Part shown: positions 1-9,143 of the stretch, in pieces | Layout of the letters: every line of letters starts with the position of its first letter | Numbering within the stretch: position 1 is the first letter of the stretch | Source of the DNA: Flavobacteriales bacterium | GTDB lineage: Bacteria > Bacteroidota > Bacteroidia > JACJYZ01 | NCBI GenBank assembly: GCA_020635855.1 | Contig: JACJYZ010000002.1 | Location: 310,001-374,000 of the forward strand | Reading direction: 5' to 3' | DNA: 64,000 nucleotides | Notes under the pieces: model-generated | Seen by the model: the letters and a program-made list of their open reading frames with translations, nothing else | What the model was told of the DNA's origin: nothing | The model's database searches: none | Translations under genes and position numbers: made by a program

Positions 1-240
1 GAATCACTGGTGGCTGATCCGGAAAAGGTTTACCGTGAGATACACGATTTTCTGGGCTCAGGCATTCCCGACCATAAGTTACATGAGAGCTTGGCGACTT
101 CTTCAGGCCGTGATGACATGCGGTTTAACCGTGGGGTTGTAGGACGTGGGCAACACGACTTGTCGGAAGCACAAATGGAACGGATCCGAACATTCACCCG
201 CTATTTTCCGAATATCGATTTCTCTTCGATCGGCCTGTAA
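1..240 (+). CDS. Sulfotransferase family protein, C-terminal part (5' truncated)
   Basis: The reading frame is open from base 1, so the gene starts outside the window and only about 79 residues are visible. The first residues (ESLVADPEKVYREIHDFLG) match the conserved C-terminal block of PAPS-dependent sulfotransferases, usually Y-E-D-L-x-x-D-P followed by a helix and FLG. The tail ends RYFPNIDFSSIGL and stops at TAA 238-240. By family, the enzyme would move a sulfate group from PAPS to a carbohydrate or similar acceptor in the cytoplasm. It sits 17 bp before a methyltransferase in a polysaccharide operon, so modification of a surface glycan is a reasonable inference. The catalytic PAPS loop is not in the window. 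Confidence 0.7.
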   Translation, partial: ESLVADPEKVYREIHDFLGSGIPDHKLHESLATSSGRDDMRFNRGVVGRGQHDLSEAQMERIRTFTRYFPNIDFSSIGL

Positions 241-257
241 CGGCCTGTCGCATATCT

Positions 258-1154
258 ATGAATACAACCGCAAATACCGTAAACAGTCCGCTGACCGGAA
301 AGGCAGCCAGGAAAATTCAATCGTTTGAGGCGGTCTCCATTGTGGATCACTATAGCCGGGATTACGGAATAGATATCTCACGGTTTTTTCATGAGATAAA
401 AGAAATCAGTGTGTATGAATGTACCGATACGCACTACAGGTTCTATTATCCTTTTTCGCTTTCCGCCGATGAAAAAGTGTACGATCAGTTGCAGGAATTC
501 TCCTGGTACTATGTGCAGCAGAAGTGGGATTTCGGTCAAGCCTTGTCGTATGTGAAGCCTGGAGATTCGGTACTCGAGGTAGGTTGCGGAAACGGTAATT
601 TTCTGGAAAAACTGGTTATTGCGGGGGCGAAGGGAATAGGCTTGGAGTTGAACCGGAAAGCCATTGATGAAGCCCGACGTAAACAGCTTGTGATTGAGCA
701 GGAGGTTGTTGAGCATTTTGCCCAACACACACAAGAAAAGTTTGACGTTGTATGTGCTTTTCATCTGTTGGAACACATCTGGAATGTGAAGGATTTTATA
801 GATGCCTGTATCGCATGTTTGAAACCAGGTGGTCATCTGTTGTTTACTGTCCCTAATCACGATTTCATGGGACAACCATACAATCCGTTGGATAAACCCC
901 CTCATCACATGGGGCTTTGGGGCCGGAAGGCTTTTAAAGGAATTGAAAAAGCGTTTCCGATTCGCCTTACCCACGTACACTATTCTCATCCCAAGCCGGA
1001 AGCAAGGCCTATTCTGGTGAACGAACTGAGCAGGAAACTGGCGCGGCTTCCTCCGGTGCTGAGAAGCATGAGTAGGTTCGCGGGAACATGCTACCCGTTT
1101 GTTCCCAAAAGATACAAAGCCGATGTGATCATGGCCGTATTCACCCGACGATGA
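258..1154 (+). CDS. Class I SAM-dependent methyltransferase
   Basis: The 298-residue protein has a clear SAM-binding motif I at residues 105-115 (VLEVGCGNGNF), followed by an acidic loop (GLELN) and the motif FDVVCAFHLLEHIWN, typical of Methyltransf_11/23-type enzymes. LKPGGHLLFTVPN is the usual motif III region. The first 100 residues are a separate N-terminal extension. The enzyme should transfer a methyl group from SAM to a small molecule or sugar, but the substrate cannot be read from the sequence. The gene lies 17 bp after the sulfotransferase and its stop overlaps the next start as ATGA, which implies translational coupling in a glycan operon. Confidence 0.85.
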   Translation: MNTTANTVNSPLTGKAARKIQSFEAVSIVDHYSRDYGIDISRFFHEIKEISVYECTDTHYRFYYPFSLSADEKVYDQLQEFSWYYVQQKWDFGQALSYVKPGDSVLEVGCGNGNFLEKLVIAGAKGIGLELNRKAIDEARRKQLVIEQEVVEHFAQHTQEKFDVVCAFHLLEHIWNVKDFIDACIACLKPGGHLLFTVPNHDFMGQPYNPLDKPPHHMGLWGRKAFKGIEKAFPIRLTHVHYSHPKPEARPILVNELSRKLARLPPVLRSMSRFAGTCYPFVPKRYKADVIMAVFTRR

Positions 1155-2374
1155 GAATATTGTTTGTTACAAATCAGATAGGTACCGGTGGTGCTGAGAT
1201 CTTCATGCTGCGGCTGGCATGGATGCTTTCACGTCAGCATGAGGTTTTTCTGTATGAAGTTTATCCTACCCGGAAAGATCTGAGTACGTTCATCGCACAT
1301 CACGTGGCCAAAGATTTTACACCTACATTTTTGCACACCCTTCAGTTGGGTGCTGCAACCGACAATCTGCTGTGGCGGGTGAACGGCCTTCTGAACCGCT
1401 TCGGGATCCGGAATACCAGGGTGCGCATGCGTCAATTCCTGGAAGGCAGGTTCCTTAGGAAGCAAATCAGCAAACACGGTATCCAGGTTGTGAATGCCCA
1501 TCTCTGGGAGGCGGATTTATTCGTTGCCAAACAGCTTCGATCCATGCCATTTGTGATCTCCATGCACGGGTCGTTTGAAAAGTACAATCGTTTGGTAGAC
1601 CAGCAGGGGAACATCGTTGTTGATAATGTGGTATATGACAGAAAACACTTTGACCTTGCAACGCATACCATTTTCAAAAAAACGAGCGCGGTTGTGCTCG
1701 CGTCTGAACGAAACCGCTTGCTGCCCGACAGACATGGGTTTTCCGGACCGATAACGAAGATATATTATGGATATACACCACCTGACAGAACAGAAGCGGC
1801 TGTGGAAAAACACACATTCATCATAGGCTTGTTTGCCAGGGGGATTGAAGCCAAGGGATGGCAGGTACTTATTGACGCTTTTGAAATGTTGTTGAAGAAA
1901 GGATATGATCATATCGAGCTTCAACTCGGGTATACCGATCACCCGTATATCGCATCGTTGAAAGAAAAATATGTGTCGGAACCTCGTATCAGATTCCTGG
2001 GTTTCCTGGCAGATGTTGAGCCCGTGTTGCGAACATGGGACCTGGTGGTGTTTCCTACCTATTATGCCGCTGAAAGTCTTCCCAATACTGTTATTGAGTC
2101 ATTGATGAATGGCAAACCGGTCATATCAACCGATGCAGGCGATATTGCCGACATGCTCGATATCGGCTCCGGTGAACGTGCGGGAAAGATCATTCCGCTG
2201 ACTCACCAGCCTCCGGATCCGGAAGCTTTTGCCAATGCGATAGAAGAATATCTTTGTGATAAAGGGTTGTTGAGCAAACATCGGGACTATGCCCTGGCGG
2301 CCGGTCGCAAGTTCGACATGAACCTGTGCGCTGAGAAATATGTACAGGTTTTTGAACGTATCCTCCATCCATGA
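1151..2374 (+). CDS. Glycosyltransferase, family 1/4 (GT-B fold)
   Basis: The start is the ATG at 1151, which overlaps the preceding stop by four bases; the frame is open further upstream, but the protein from 1151 begins MRILFVTNQIGTGGAEIF, the standard GT-B N-terminus with the GGAE acceptor-side loop at residues 13-16. The C-terminal half has the donor-binding pattern AESLPNTVIESLMNGKPVIS. Length (407 residues) is normal for GT4. It should add one sugar from a nucleotide-sugar donor to a lipid-linked glycan on the inner face of the cytoplasmic membrane. Donor and linkage are not predictable. The 3' end overlaps the next gene by four bases. Confidence 0.85.
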   Translation: MRILFVTNQIGTGGAEIFMLRLAWMLSRQHEVFLYEVYPTRKDLSTFIAHHVAKDFTPTFLHTLQLGAATDNLLWRVNGLLNRFGIRNTRVRMRQFLEGRFLRKQISKHGIQVVNAHLWEADLFVAKQLRSMPFVISMHGSFEKYNRLVDQQGNIVVDNVVYDRKHFDLATHTIFKKTSAVVLASERNRLLPDRHGFSGPITKIYYGYTPPDRTEAAVEKHTFIIGLFARGIEAKGWQVLIDAFEMLLKKGYDHIELQLGYTDHPYIASLKEKYVSEPRIRFLGFLADVEPVLRTWDLVVFPTYYAAESLPNTVIESLMNGKPVISTDAGDIADMLDIGSGERAGKIIPLTHQPPDPEAFANAIEEYLCDKGLLSKHRDYALAAGRKFDMNLCAEKYVQVFERILHP

Positions 2375-3590
2375 ACCTGAAGTCGCGCATATCAGAATTG
2401 TTTTTCGCGTGCGGCCGTTTGGCCGGCTGGTTGTTGGCGCCGCGCACAGGTGAGCACGCTTTTTTTTTATCCCGTTGGCATCGGTTGGAGGAACCGAGCA
2501 TGTACATCTGGATATTCTGCGAACCCTTCCCCGCAAAAGTTCGGAGTTGTTTGTCCGATATCGGGTCAACAGGTGGTTGGGGTACGAAAGGTTAAAGGAT
2601 AAGGCGGCAAAAAAGGTGGATACGGCAATGTTACCAAGTTTCAGACAATACGCGCGGGTACGCTTCCTGAGTGACTATTATGAAGCGAGCCGTCTTGCCT
2701 ATTGGGTCAAGCCGTTCTTTGTGGGTTTTATCTCCGCCCGCATCAATCATTCCAAATCTCCGGTGGTGATTTTCTGGCACAGGGAATCGATTGAGGATGT
2801 CTGGCCCCATATCTCTCCCCGCGTACCGGTGATGGATGTGGTGCACAACAGCATTGCGGATTCTCAAAAACAGGATGCATACCTGAATATTGATATGACG
2901 CCCCGGATCAACCTGCGTGTAGCGGTTACCGAGGGCTTGCGTCAACTCCTGGCTGAGCGCTATGCCGCAAACGGATTGAATCCGGATCTTCTGGAAAGAG
3001 TTACCGTCACACCCCACTGTGTGCCGTTGGCGGTGCAACCTGTTCAAAAGACATATGGTACCCGGGTGGTTTTCCTGGGGCGTGATTCCATGGAAAAACG
3101 CTTCGGGTTGTTTTGTCGGATTGCCAGGGCGTCCCGGGCGGAAAATCTGCCGTTCACGTTTGCCGCCATCGGCCCGAGGCCGCAAGATCATCCAGGGGTG
3201 GAAAGAGATGTTCATCTTTATGGTACCATTGATGATGTACGCAGGTTGCAGGATATCCTGAATGAATCGCACATACTTCTGCTGACTTCTTCTTCGGAAG
3301 GTTTTCCGAAGGCGGTGGCCGAGGCGATGACTTTCGGTCTGGTACCGGTTGCAACCGACGTCGGATTCGTGCGTGACTACGTGGAGAACCGCCGTACAGG
3401 ATTCCTTATCTCTCCGGAACCTGATCAGGTTGTAGAGCAGGCATTGGATGCCCTGCGTATGTTAACCGATCCATCTTTGTTCCTGCAAATTTCCGAACAG
3501 GCGCGTCAACAGGCGCGCGATGCATTTGATATGGCAGCATTTGCCAGTGCCTGGAAGCAAAACATAACCGTATGCCGAAGGTCAGCATAG
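2371..3590 (+). CDS. Glycosyltransferase, family 1/4, with an apparent -1 frameshift
   Basis: An ATG at 2371 overlaps the previous stop (ATGA) and opens a frame that runs only to 2595. A second frame starting in the T9 run carries the rest of a GT-B protein to the TAG at 3588-3590. Joining the two with a -1 shift in the T run (2460-2468) gives FFFIPLASVGGTEHVHLDIL, a classic GT4 N-terminal strand and GGTE loop, so the two parts belong together (about 406 residues). The C-terminal half has SSSEGFPKAVAEAMTFGLVPVAT, the donor-binding block. Without the shift the only start in the second frame would be TTG 2475, which loses the first strand. It may be a sequencing indel, a broken gene, or programmed frameshifting. 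The end overlaps the next gene by 19 bp. Confidence 0.75.
2460..2469 (+). other. T9 homopolymer with in-frame T TTT TTA slippery heptamer
   Basis: Nine T residues followed by A lie where the glycosyltransferase frame breaks. In the frame of the ATG at 2371 the codons are TTT TTT TTA, so bases 2463-2469 form T TTT TTA, the heptamer used for -1 ribosomal frameshifting in HIV-1 gag-pol. Slipping back by one base here continues into the correct downstream frame with ATC CCG TTG. A one-base loss from a T10 run would look the same. Confidence 0.6.
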
Positions 3591-4447
3591 TCGTCCCCAA
3601 CTACAACCACGGCAGGTTTCTGGAACAACGTTTGAAATCTGTTTATCTCCAGTCGTTCCGGGATTTTGAAGTGATATTGCTGGATGACAATTCCACTGAC
3701 AACAGCAGGGGATGGTTGGAAAAATACAGGAAAGAACCTCAAACCGCCGCGGTGCTCTACAATACCCGAAACAGCGGCTCCACCTTTCTCCAGTGGGACA
3801 AAGGTATTCATGCAGCCACCGGTGACTGGATCTGGATTGCCGAAAGTGACGATTTTTCGACCCCTGACTTTTTGCAAATCGCCAGTGAACATTTTCATAA
3901 CGGTGTAGGTATGGTGATACTGGGATCGGCATCTGTGGACGAGGCCGGTATCCCGGAACCCGGTCATGAAACACCTGCATCGCCGGTTCGCGAACAGAAC
4001 TGGGCATTGAGCAATCCGGTGCCCAATGCAAGTGCCGTTGTGTTTCGGAAAGATCTTTGGCTCCGGTACCGTGAACATGTGCTGCCCTACCGCCTCAATG
4101 GAGATTGGCTCTTCTGGTGTTGGATTGCGCGGAATACGCAGGTGGCAGAATGTGCTGAACAATGCAACTATTTCAGGCATCATGCGCAAAGCGCACGCTC
4201 ACAACATTCGCAATCCGGTACCAATTTGCTCGAATACGGCCACATGTTGTGGCAAATGTGGAAGGACGGATTGTGCAGTGCGGAAGAACTTAAAGCCGGA
4301 ACCCGAATGCTTTTCAGAGAATGGATCGCACGAAAGGGCAGAGGAATCGGAATGAACATACGGATATACAGACAAGGTCGGAAACTGGAACAGGTATCGG
4401 GAGAACGGGTAGGGTTTTCGGCACCCATGATCATGAAACTTATTTGA
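3572..4447 (+). CDS. Glycosyltransferase family 2 (GT-A fold)
   Basis: The 291-residue protein starts MPKVSIVVPNYNHGRFLEQ, the N-terminal strand of GT2 enzymes, followed by the nucleotide-binding acid block LLDDNSTDNS near residues 37-45 and the metal-binding ESDD at 91-94. It has no membrane segment, so it is a cytosolic or peripheral inverting transferase that extends a polysaccharide repeat unit. The ATG lies 19 bp inside the preceding glycosyltransferase, and the stop TGA shares one base with the next ATG, so the three genes are likely translated as a coupled set. The specific sugar is unknown. Confidence 0.87.
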   Translation: MPKVSIVVPNYNHGRFLEQRLKSVYLQSFRDFEVILLDDNSTDNSRGWLEKYRKEPQTAAVLYNTRNSGSTFLQWDKGIHAATGDWIWIAESDDFSTPDFLQIASEHFHNGVGMVILGSASVDEAGIPEPGHETPASPVREQNWALSNPVPNASAVVFRKDLWLRYREHVLPYRLNGDWLFWCWIARNTQVAECAEQCNYFRHHAQSARSQHSQSGTNLLEYGHMLWQMWKDGLCSAEELKAGTRMLFREWIARKGRGIGMNIRIYRQGRKLEQVSGERVGFSAPMIMKLI

Positions 4448-5280
4448 TGAATCCCGCTGAAACATATCCCGCGGTGGTGGTTCCGGTTTACCGGGAGGAT
4501 TTGCCTGTTGAAGAATGGGCAGCCCTTACCAATAACTTGGATAAACTGGCAGCGTACGATTGCTACCTGGTTGGGCCGAAGGGAATGGACTACAGCAATT
4601 ACACCGCACGCTGGCCTGAGATCCGGGTATGCACTTTTGCAGAAATGTATTTCAAAGACTTAACCGGTTATAACAGGTTGATGGTATCCATTGGGTTTTA
4701 CCGTGCATTTTCAACATATTCTCATATCCTCATTTGCCAAACGGATGCATTTGTGTTCAGTGATGAGCTGATGAGCTGGTGCGATCGTGGGTATGATTAT
4801 GTGGGTGCCCCGGTGCACGATATTTTGCCCGATAAATTTTCTGAGCGGATACCTGTGGTTACACTCAACGGGGGATTCTCGTTACGTAAGGTGGGTGCAT
4901 CCTTGAAAGTGCTTTCGTCTTTCCGCACCATCTATTCCTTCAGGGATATTTTCCGCGCCAACCTTATGGAAAAAGGCTGGAAAGGTATTTTGCCGGCCCT
5001 TTACTTTTACTTTTTCGGGAACAATACCTTCCATTTGTTTAACCGGTACGACCGCAACGAAGATATTTTCTGGGCGATAAAAGTGCCGGAAAAATTCACC
5101 TGGTTCCATGCACCCCTTCCTGTGGATTCTGCCTTCTTTGCTGCCGACAACAAACCGGAAAGAACATTGGCGCTTACCGCCGGTCAGCTTCCGTTCGGAT
5201 GCCATGCCTACCAAACTCACCCCGATACCTGGAAAGCATATATCCCTGACATATGCTGGAAACACCCTGCCATTGCCTGA
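4447..5280 (+). CDS. DUF5672 family protein, putative glycan-processing enzyme
   Basis: The chosen start is ATG 4447, which shares one base with the preceding stop (TGATG). The 277-residue product begins MNPAETYPAVVVPVYRE and carries the blocks ICQTDAFVF, YDYVGAPV and LNGGFSLR, which match the DUF5672 family, a group found inside bacterial and viral glycan clusters and thought to be GT-A-like. The QTDAF block resembles a metal-binding DxD-type site. It has no signal peptide or membrane helix. By context it is another transferase of the repeat-unit assembly line. Biochemical function of the family is not established as far as I know, so the activity is inference. Confidence 0.75.
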   Translation: MNPAETYPAVVVPVYREDLPVEEWAALTNNLDKLAAYDCYLVGPKGMDYSNYTARWPEIRVCTFAEMYFKDLTGYNRLMVSIGFYRAFSTYSHILICQTDAFVFSDELMSWCDRGYDYVGAPVHDILPDKFSERIPVVTLNGGFSLRKVGASLKVLSSFRTIYSFRDIFRANLMEKGWKGILPALYFYFFGNNTFHLFNRYDRNEDIFWAIKVPEKFTWFHAPLPVDSAFFAADNKPERTLALTAGQLPFGCHAYQTHPDTWKAYIPDICWKHPAIA

Positions 5281-5284
5281 AGTT

Positions 5285-6211
5285 ATGACCAAACCGCGAT
5301 TCAGCATCATCATACCCACATTGAACAGAGCGGAGTTCCTGGAAAAGGCCATTTGCAGTGTGCTGGATCAGGGTTACCCCGAAAAAGAACTCATTGTGAT
5401 TGACGGGGGGAGCAGCGATCGCACGACGGATATGCTGCGCAAGTACGAACCCCATCTGGCCTATTGGGTATCGGAGCCGGATCGCGGTCAGACACATGCG
5501 ATCAACAAAGGGCTTGGCAAGGCAAAGGGTGACATCGTACATTGGTTGAACAGCGACGACTACTACGAGCACGATGCGTTCGCTGCCATCGCTGATGCCT
5601 ATGAGCAGGGAACAACCCATGCCGTTGCTGCCAAATCCAGGATTATTGGTATGGAGCAAACCTGGATTTCTCAAACCCCCCTTGGAAATGATTTTCAGAT
5701 TTTTTCACATGCAAGGATCGATCAACCGGCCACATTTTTCTCCAAAACATGTATCCAACGCCTGGGGCAATTGGATGAAACCCTTCATCTGTGTATGGAC
5801 CTGGATATGTGGATACGGTTTGTTTTGCTGCATTCAACCGCGAACATACGCGTGGTGGATCAGGTTGTTGTGAATTTCATCGAACATCCTGATTCAAAAA
5901 CCGTACAGCACAGAAATCAAATGGTATTGGAAAGAGCGCTCCTGCTTTCGGATTTGTTACATGACCTGCAGCAGGTGGCCGCTGACGGACGTTACCGATC
6001 CTTCCTGGCACAGGTGGATGACCGGCGAAGAACCGATATTATTAAAGGTTGTCATGATTTTCTCCTATACTGGTACGGGGAATTCAAACGAAGGGGTGAA
6101 GACGAATCGGTCCGGTATATGGCAGAACTTCTGAAAAAAAGTAAACTTTCATTGCGTGAACAATGGGTGAAGTGGAAATCGGACCTCCGCTCATTGGTTC
6201 CGGTAATTTGA
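5285..6211 (+). CDS. Glycosyltransferase family 2 with C-terminal extension
   Basis: The product from ATG 5285 (308 residues) begins MTKPRFSIIIPTLNRAEFLE, with the GT2 acid block VIDGGSSDRTTD at about 38-49 and the metal-binding NSDD at 89-92. SEPDRGQTHAINKGL at about 63-77 is typical of the subfamily that includes WcaA/PgaC-like transferases. About 100 residues follow the catalytic core and are rich in charged helices, probably for acceptor or membrane contact. The frame is open upstream to 5108, but that part overlaps the previous gene and is not GT-like. The gap to the preceding stop is four bases, in line with one operon. Confidence 0.85.
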   Translation: MTKPRFSIIIPTLNRAEFLEKAICSVLDQGYPEKELIVIDGGSSDRTTDMLRKYEPHLAYWVSEPDRGQTHAINKGLGKAKGDIVHWLNSDDYYEHDAFAAIADAYEQGTTHAVAAKSRIIGMEQTWISQTPLGNDFQIFSHARIDQPATFFSKTCIQRLGQLDETLHLCMDLDMWIRFVLLHSTANIRVVDQVVVNFIEHPDSKTVQHRNQMVLERALLLSDLLHDLQQVAADGRYRSFLAQVDDRRRTDIIKGCHDFLLYWYGEFKRRGEDESVRYMAELLKKSKLSLREQWVKWKSDLRSLVPVI

Positions 6212-6221
6212 TGATACAACG

Positions 6222-7091
6222 GTGCGAATAGTAATCATTGATCAGAAAGGGCAATTGGCTAACAGATTATTGTTGAGTGCAAGTTTTTTTGCCTATTGCG
6301 AGGAGTATGGCTATCAATTCGTATATCCGCATTTTGATGTATATGCCCCATATTTCGCATGGCCGATCAAGGGCAGGTTGCGGGTGTACTTTTCAACAAT
6401 ACCCTGGATCCATAAACTGGTTATAAAATTGTTCTTCCCGGTAAGGATCAAATTCATGTATAAGCTTTCCAGGTTGCCCAATGCAAAGGTGGCCATTGTG
6501 GATGTGAGGAAGTATGATCACACCAAAAAGGAATTCATGCTGAACCAACCCCATCTGGGTTTGGATAAACCTTACCGCACCGTTCTGGTCCAGGGGTGGT
6601 CATTCCGTAATCCGCAGCTGGTTGAAAAACACCGAAAGGAAATCATCGCCTACATGATGCCTAAACAGTATTATATGGATAGTGCGAAGCGCTGGCGCGA
6701 CAGTGTGATGGACCAGAAACATCAAACGGTGCTGGTTGGGATACACATGCGCCTGGGTGATTTTAAGGATTTTGAAGGTGGCAGGTACTACTACGAGGTG
6801 AAAGTGTATGAAAAACTGGTGAGCCACATCCGAAGCATACTGCCCAACGCATCATTCGTTGTTTTTAGTAATGAAAGCGTGGATATTTCTATCCCGGGCC
6901 TGTACATTCAGCGATCCGGTGGCAATGCAATGGAAGACCTTGTAAGGATGTCAATGTGCCATTATATTGCCGGTCCGCCTTCCACCTTTTCCATTTGTGC
7001 GGCATTTGTCGGACACGCTTTGTTGTATCACATGCATTATGCTACCTCCATGCCTGCACTGGAGGAATTCCAGGAGGTAGTTAGCTTTTGA
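6222..7091 (+). CDS. Putative alpha-1,2-fucosyltransferase-like glycosyltransferase (GT11-like)
   Basis: The protein (289 residues) starts at GTG 6222 and begins MRIVIIDQKGQLANRLLLSA, resembling the GxLxNQ loop of GT11 and related fucosyltransferases. VGIHMRLGDF near the middle matches their conserved GDP-fucose-binding HxRRGD(Y/F) motif, here with R-L in place of R-R. GPPSTFSICAAFVGHALLY near the C-terminus fits the family's PSTFS-type block. The similarity is motif-level only, so a related family of unknown donor remains possible. It lies 10 bp after a GT2 gene and 12 bp before an FkbM methyltransferase, within the same operon. Confidence 0.6.
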   Translation: MRIVIIDQKGQLANRLLLSASFFAYCEEYGYQFVYPHFDVYAPYFAWPIKGRLRVYFSTIPWIHKLVIKLFFPVRIKFMYKLSRLPNAKVAIVDVRKYDHTKKEFMLNQPHLGLDKPYRTVLVQGWSFRNPQLVEKHRKEIIAYMMPKQYYMDSAKRWRDSVMDQKHQTVLVGIHMRLGDFKDFEGGRYYYEVKVYEKLVSHIRSILPNASFVVFSNESVDISIPGLYIQRSGGNAMEDLVRMSMCHYIAGPPSTFSICAAFVGHALLYHMHYATSMPALEEFQEVVSF

Positions 7092-7103
7092 CACGGTAAT
7101 GAA

Positions 7104-8048
7104 ATGAATCCCCTTGCCCTTTTCAAACGGAAACTATACAAGACATTGGTGCTGTCCGACTTTTACGGATACCTCCAAAGACGTCATCAGCATGAAGTAC
7201 GCCAACATGCACTGGAGAGGGTAGGTAAGGGAATTGACCCGTTGGAGATTTTATCCGGTGAATACGATGCAGCTGCGTGGGAAGAGAGGATTGCGGTTAC
7301 CATGTCATGTGCCGACAACCTGAAGATTCCACGCGCAGCCGATGCCGGTAAGGTCCGGAAAGGACGTTTGGTGATGCACAACGGAGTAGAAGTGGATCTG
7401 CTCAGCTACTATGATGTGCGCATGCTTTCTTTATTGATGAGAAACAAAGGTGTACATGAACCACAGGAAGAACTGGTGTTTGGAAAGATACTGCAGGCCA
7501 TGAAAGGAAAGCAGCCGGTGATGGTGGAGATGGGTGCCTATTGGGCTTTCTATTCGCTCTGGTTTCTGTCCGAAACCAATGGCAGGGCGTTTATGGTGGA
7601 AGCGGCGCTGGATAAAATTCATACCGGACAGTACAACTTTCGGCTCAACAAGCGCAAAGGGGATTTCAGTTTGTTTCGCATCGGGGCGCAAAGTGACTTT
7701 GCAACCAACACGATTACACTTGACGATTACTGCAGGATGAAGCACATTTCTTTTGTGGATATTTTGCATTCCGATATCGAAGGCTTTGAAGGAGACATGC
7801 TGGAAGGTGCTTCCAAGATGTTAAAGGAACATAAGGTGGGATACCTGTTCATTTCCACACATTCGAATGCTTTGCATCAGTCTTGTATGGATGCGCTGTC
7901 TGGTTTGGGATACCAGGTGGTGGCATCTGCCAATATGGATGAGTCGTTCTCCGTAGATGGCGTACTGGTGATGAAGTCGCCCGCATATCCCGGTCCGGAT
8001 AAGGTGGAAATTACGCTCAATGGCATCCGCTCCGCTGATGTATCTTAG
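7104..8048 (+). CDS. FkbM family methyltransferase
   Basis: The 314-residue protein carries the FkbM-type SAM fold: MVEMGAYWAFYSLWF as motif I, followed by FMVEAAL, and the diagnostic FVDILHSDIEGFEGDMLEGA, in which the D-I-E-G-F-E segment is the family signature. NTITLDDYCRMKHISF precedes it, as usual for the LDD-x-hydrophobic block. FkbM enzymes O-methylate sugars and polyketides, so methylation of a hydroxyl on the cluster's glycan is likely. The first 120 residues are an N-terminal extension with a basic amphipathic stretch. The stop overlaps the convergent acyltransferase by four bases. It closes the first plus-strand operon. Confidence 0.82.
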   Translation: MNPLALFKRKLYKTLVLSDFYGYLQRRHQHEVRQHALERVGKGIDPLEILSGEYDAAAWEERIAVTMSCADNLKIPRAADAGKVRKGRLVMHNGVEVDLLSYYDVRMLSLLMRNKGVHEPQEELVFGKILQAMKGKQPVMVEMGAYWAFYSLWFLSETNGRAFMVEAALDKIHTGQYNFRLNKRKGDFSLFRIGAQSDFATNTITLDDYCRMKHISFVDILHSDIEGFEGDMLEGASKMLKEHKVGYLFISTHSNALHQSCMDALSGLGYQVVASANMDESFSVDGVLVMKSPAYPGPDKVEITLNGIRSADVS

Positions 8049-9139
8049 CGACGTTCTCTATTTGTCGTCTCGACCGATCCAAAGCGTTTACCAAGCCTGA
8101 GCGAAAAACGTTCCATGGTTTGAAATGACAACCAGGAAACAAGGATGGTCAGCCCCACGCCCGCCCCGAACATAACAGGCAGAAACACGGAGACGGGAAG
8201 GTCGCTGTTTCTCATCCATTGAAGCATCAACAGAATGATGATCCAATGATACATGTATATGCCGTAAGAGATCCTGCCAAGGAAAACAAGCGGTTTTGTT
8301 TCCAGCTTTGCTCCTAATTTCCCATGGGTGGCAATACCGAGTATAGCGATGCCAAACAGGGTGGCAAAAAACTCATCGTTGAAAGCAGGCAGGTAAAACC
8401 CTCCGTACCAAAGCACCCCGGCAATGCACATCACCAATATGATCAACCTTTTGGAAAGGGTGCGTTGTACAAATGACATATGGTACATATGCAGGTAAGC
8501 CATGATTCCACCCAGGCTCATGCAGTTGAACTTGTCGCTGTAAAAAAAACGGTTGAAGAAATTACCCCGGGCCGCATCCGGCACTGCGTATGTTTGAAAA
8601 AAAGTTATGATGTTGGGCAACAACGTGTAAAGTATGACAAAAGCTACGCTTACACGAAGCAGGTTCCGGCGAGAGCAATATGTGATGATCCAAGGCCATA
8701 CCAGGTAAAATTGTTCTTCTACACCGATGGACCATATCTGCGGACTTGTAGGCCATTGTTGATCCAGGGCATGGGCTATGTTCGGGAAAATGCCCAGACA
8801 CAAACCGATGGTGATTCCGGGATAGTTGGCATCGAAAAGCAGGTACGAGGAGAGAAGCACCAGGTAGTACACCGGCCATATGCGAAAAATGCGTCTCAGG
8901 TAGAACTTGTAAATATGTATCGATCCGTGGGTTTCTTTTTCCTGTAAAAGCAGGTATGTGATGAGAAAACCGCTGAGTACAAAAAACAGTACCACCGCGA
9001 TGTGTCCGTAGGGTGTTTGAAAAGTGGTATCCGTTGTGCCCGATCCTGGATAACTGAGCAGGGCGATGTGTCCTATGACTACCGTTAAAGCGGCCACTGC
9101 CCTGAGGGTGTCAAATCCTTGTATGCGCTGGCTCACCAT
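8045..9139 (-). CDS. Acyltransferase 3 family protein (OafA/NolL type)
   Basis: The frame is open to 9205, but I start at ATG 9139, which gives MVSQRIQGFDTLRAVAALTV and leaves a 4-bp gap to the upstream gene. The R-x-x-G-x-D-x-L-R-A motif in the first helix and WSIGVEEQFYLVWP in the middle are signatures of the membrane acyltransferase-3 family. The roughly 364-residue protein is strongly hydrophobic with about ten predicted helices. These proteins move acyl groups, mostly acetyl, across the cytoplasmic membrane onto glycans. There is no attached SGNH domain; a separate SGNH gene lies immediately upstream in the same operon, which suggests a two-protein O-acetylation pair. Confidence 0.87.
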   Translation of the reverse strand: MVSQRIQGFDTLRAVAALTVVIGHIALLSYPGSGTTDTTFQTPYGHIAVVLFFVLSGFLITYLLLQEKETHGSIHIYKFYLRRIFRIWPVYYLVLLSSYLLFDANYPGITIGLCLGIFPNIAHALDQQWPTSPQIWSIGVEEQFYLVWPWIITYCSRRNLLRVSVAFVILYTLLPNIITFFQTYAVPDAARGNFFNRFFYSDKFNCMSLGGIMAYLHMYHMSFVQRTLSKRLIILVMCIAGVLWYGGFYLPAFNDEFFATLFGIAILGIATHGKLGAKLETKPLVFLGRISYGIYMYHWIIILLMLQWMRNSDLPVSVFLPVMFGAGVGLTILVSWLSFQTMERFSLRLGKRFGSVETTNRERR

Positions 9140-9143
9140 GCAA

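Noticed and set aside
2475..3590. Glycosyltransferase starting at TTG 2475 as an independent gene
   Set aside because: That start would cut off the first strand of the GT-B fold, while the -1 shifted upstream reading restores it, so I treat both parts as one gene.
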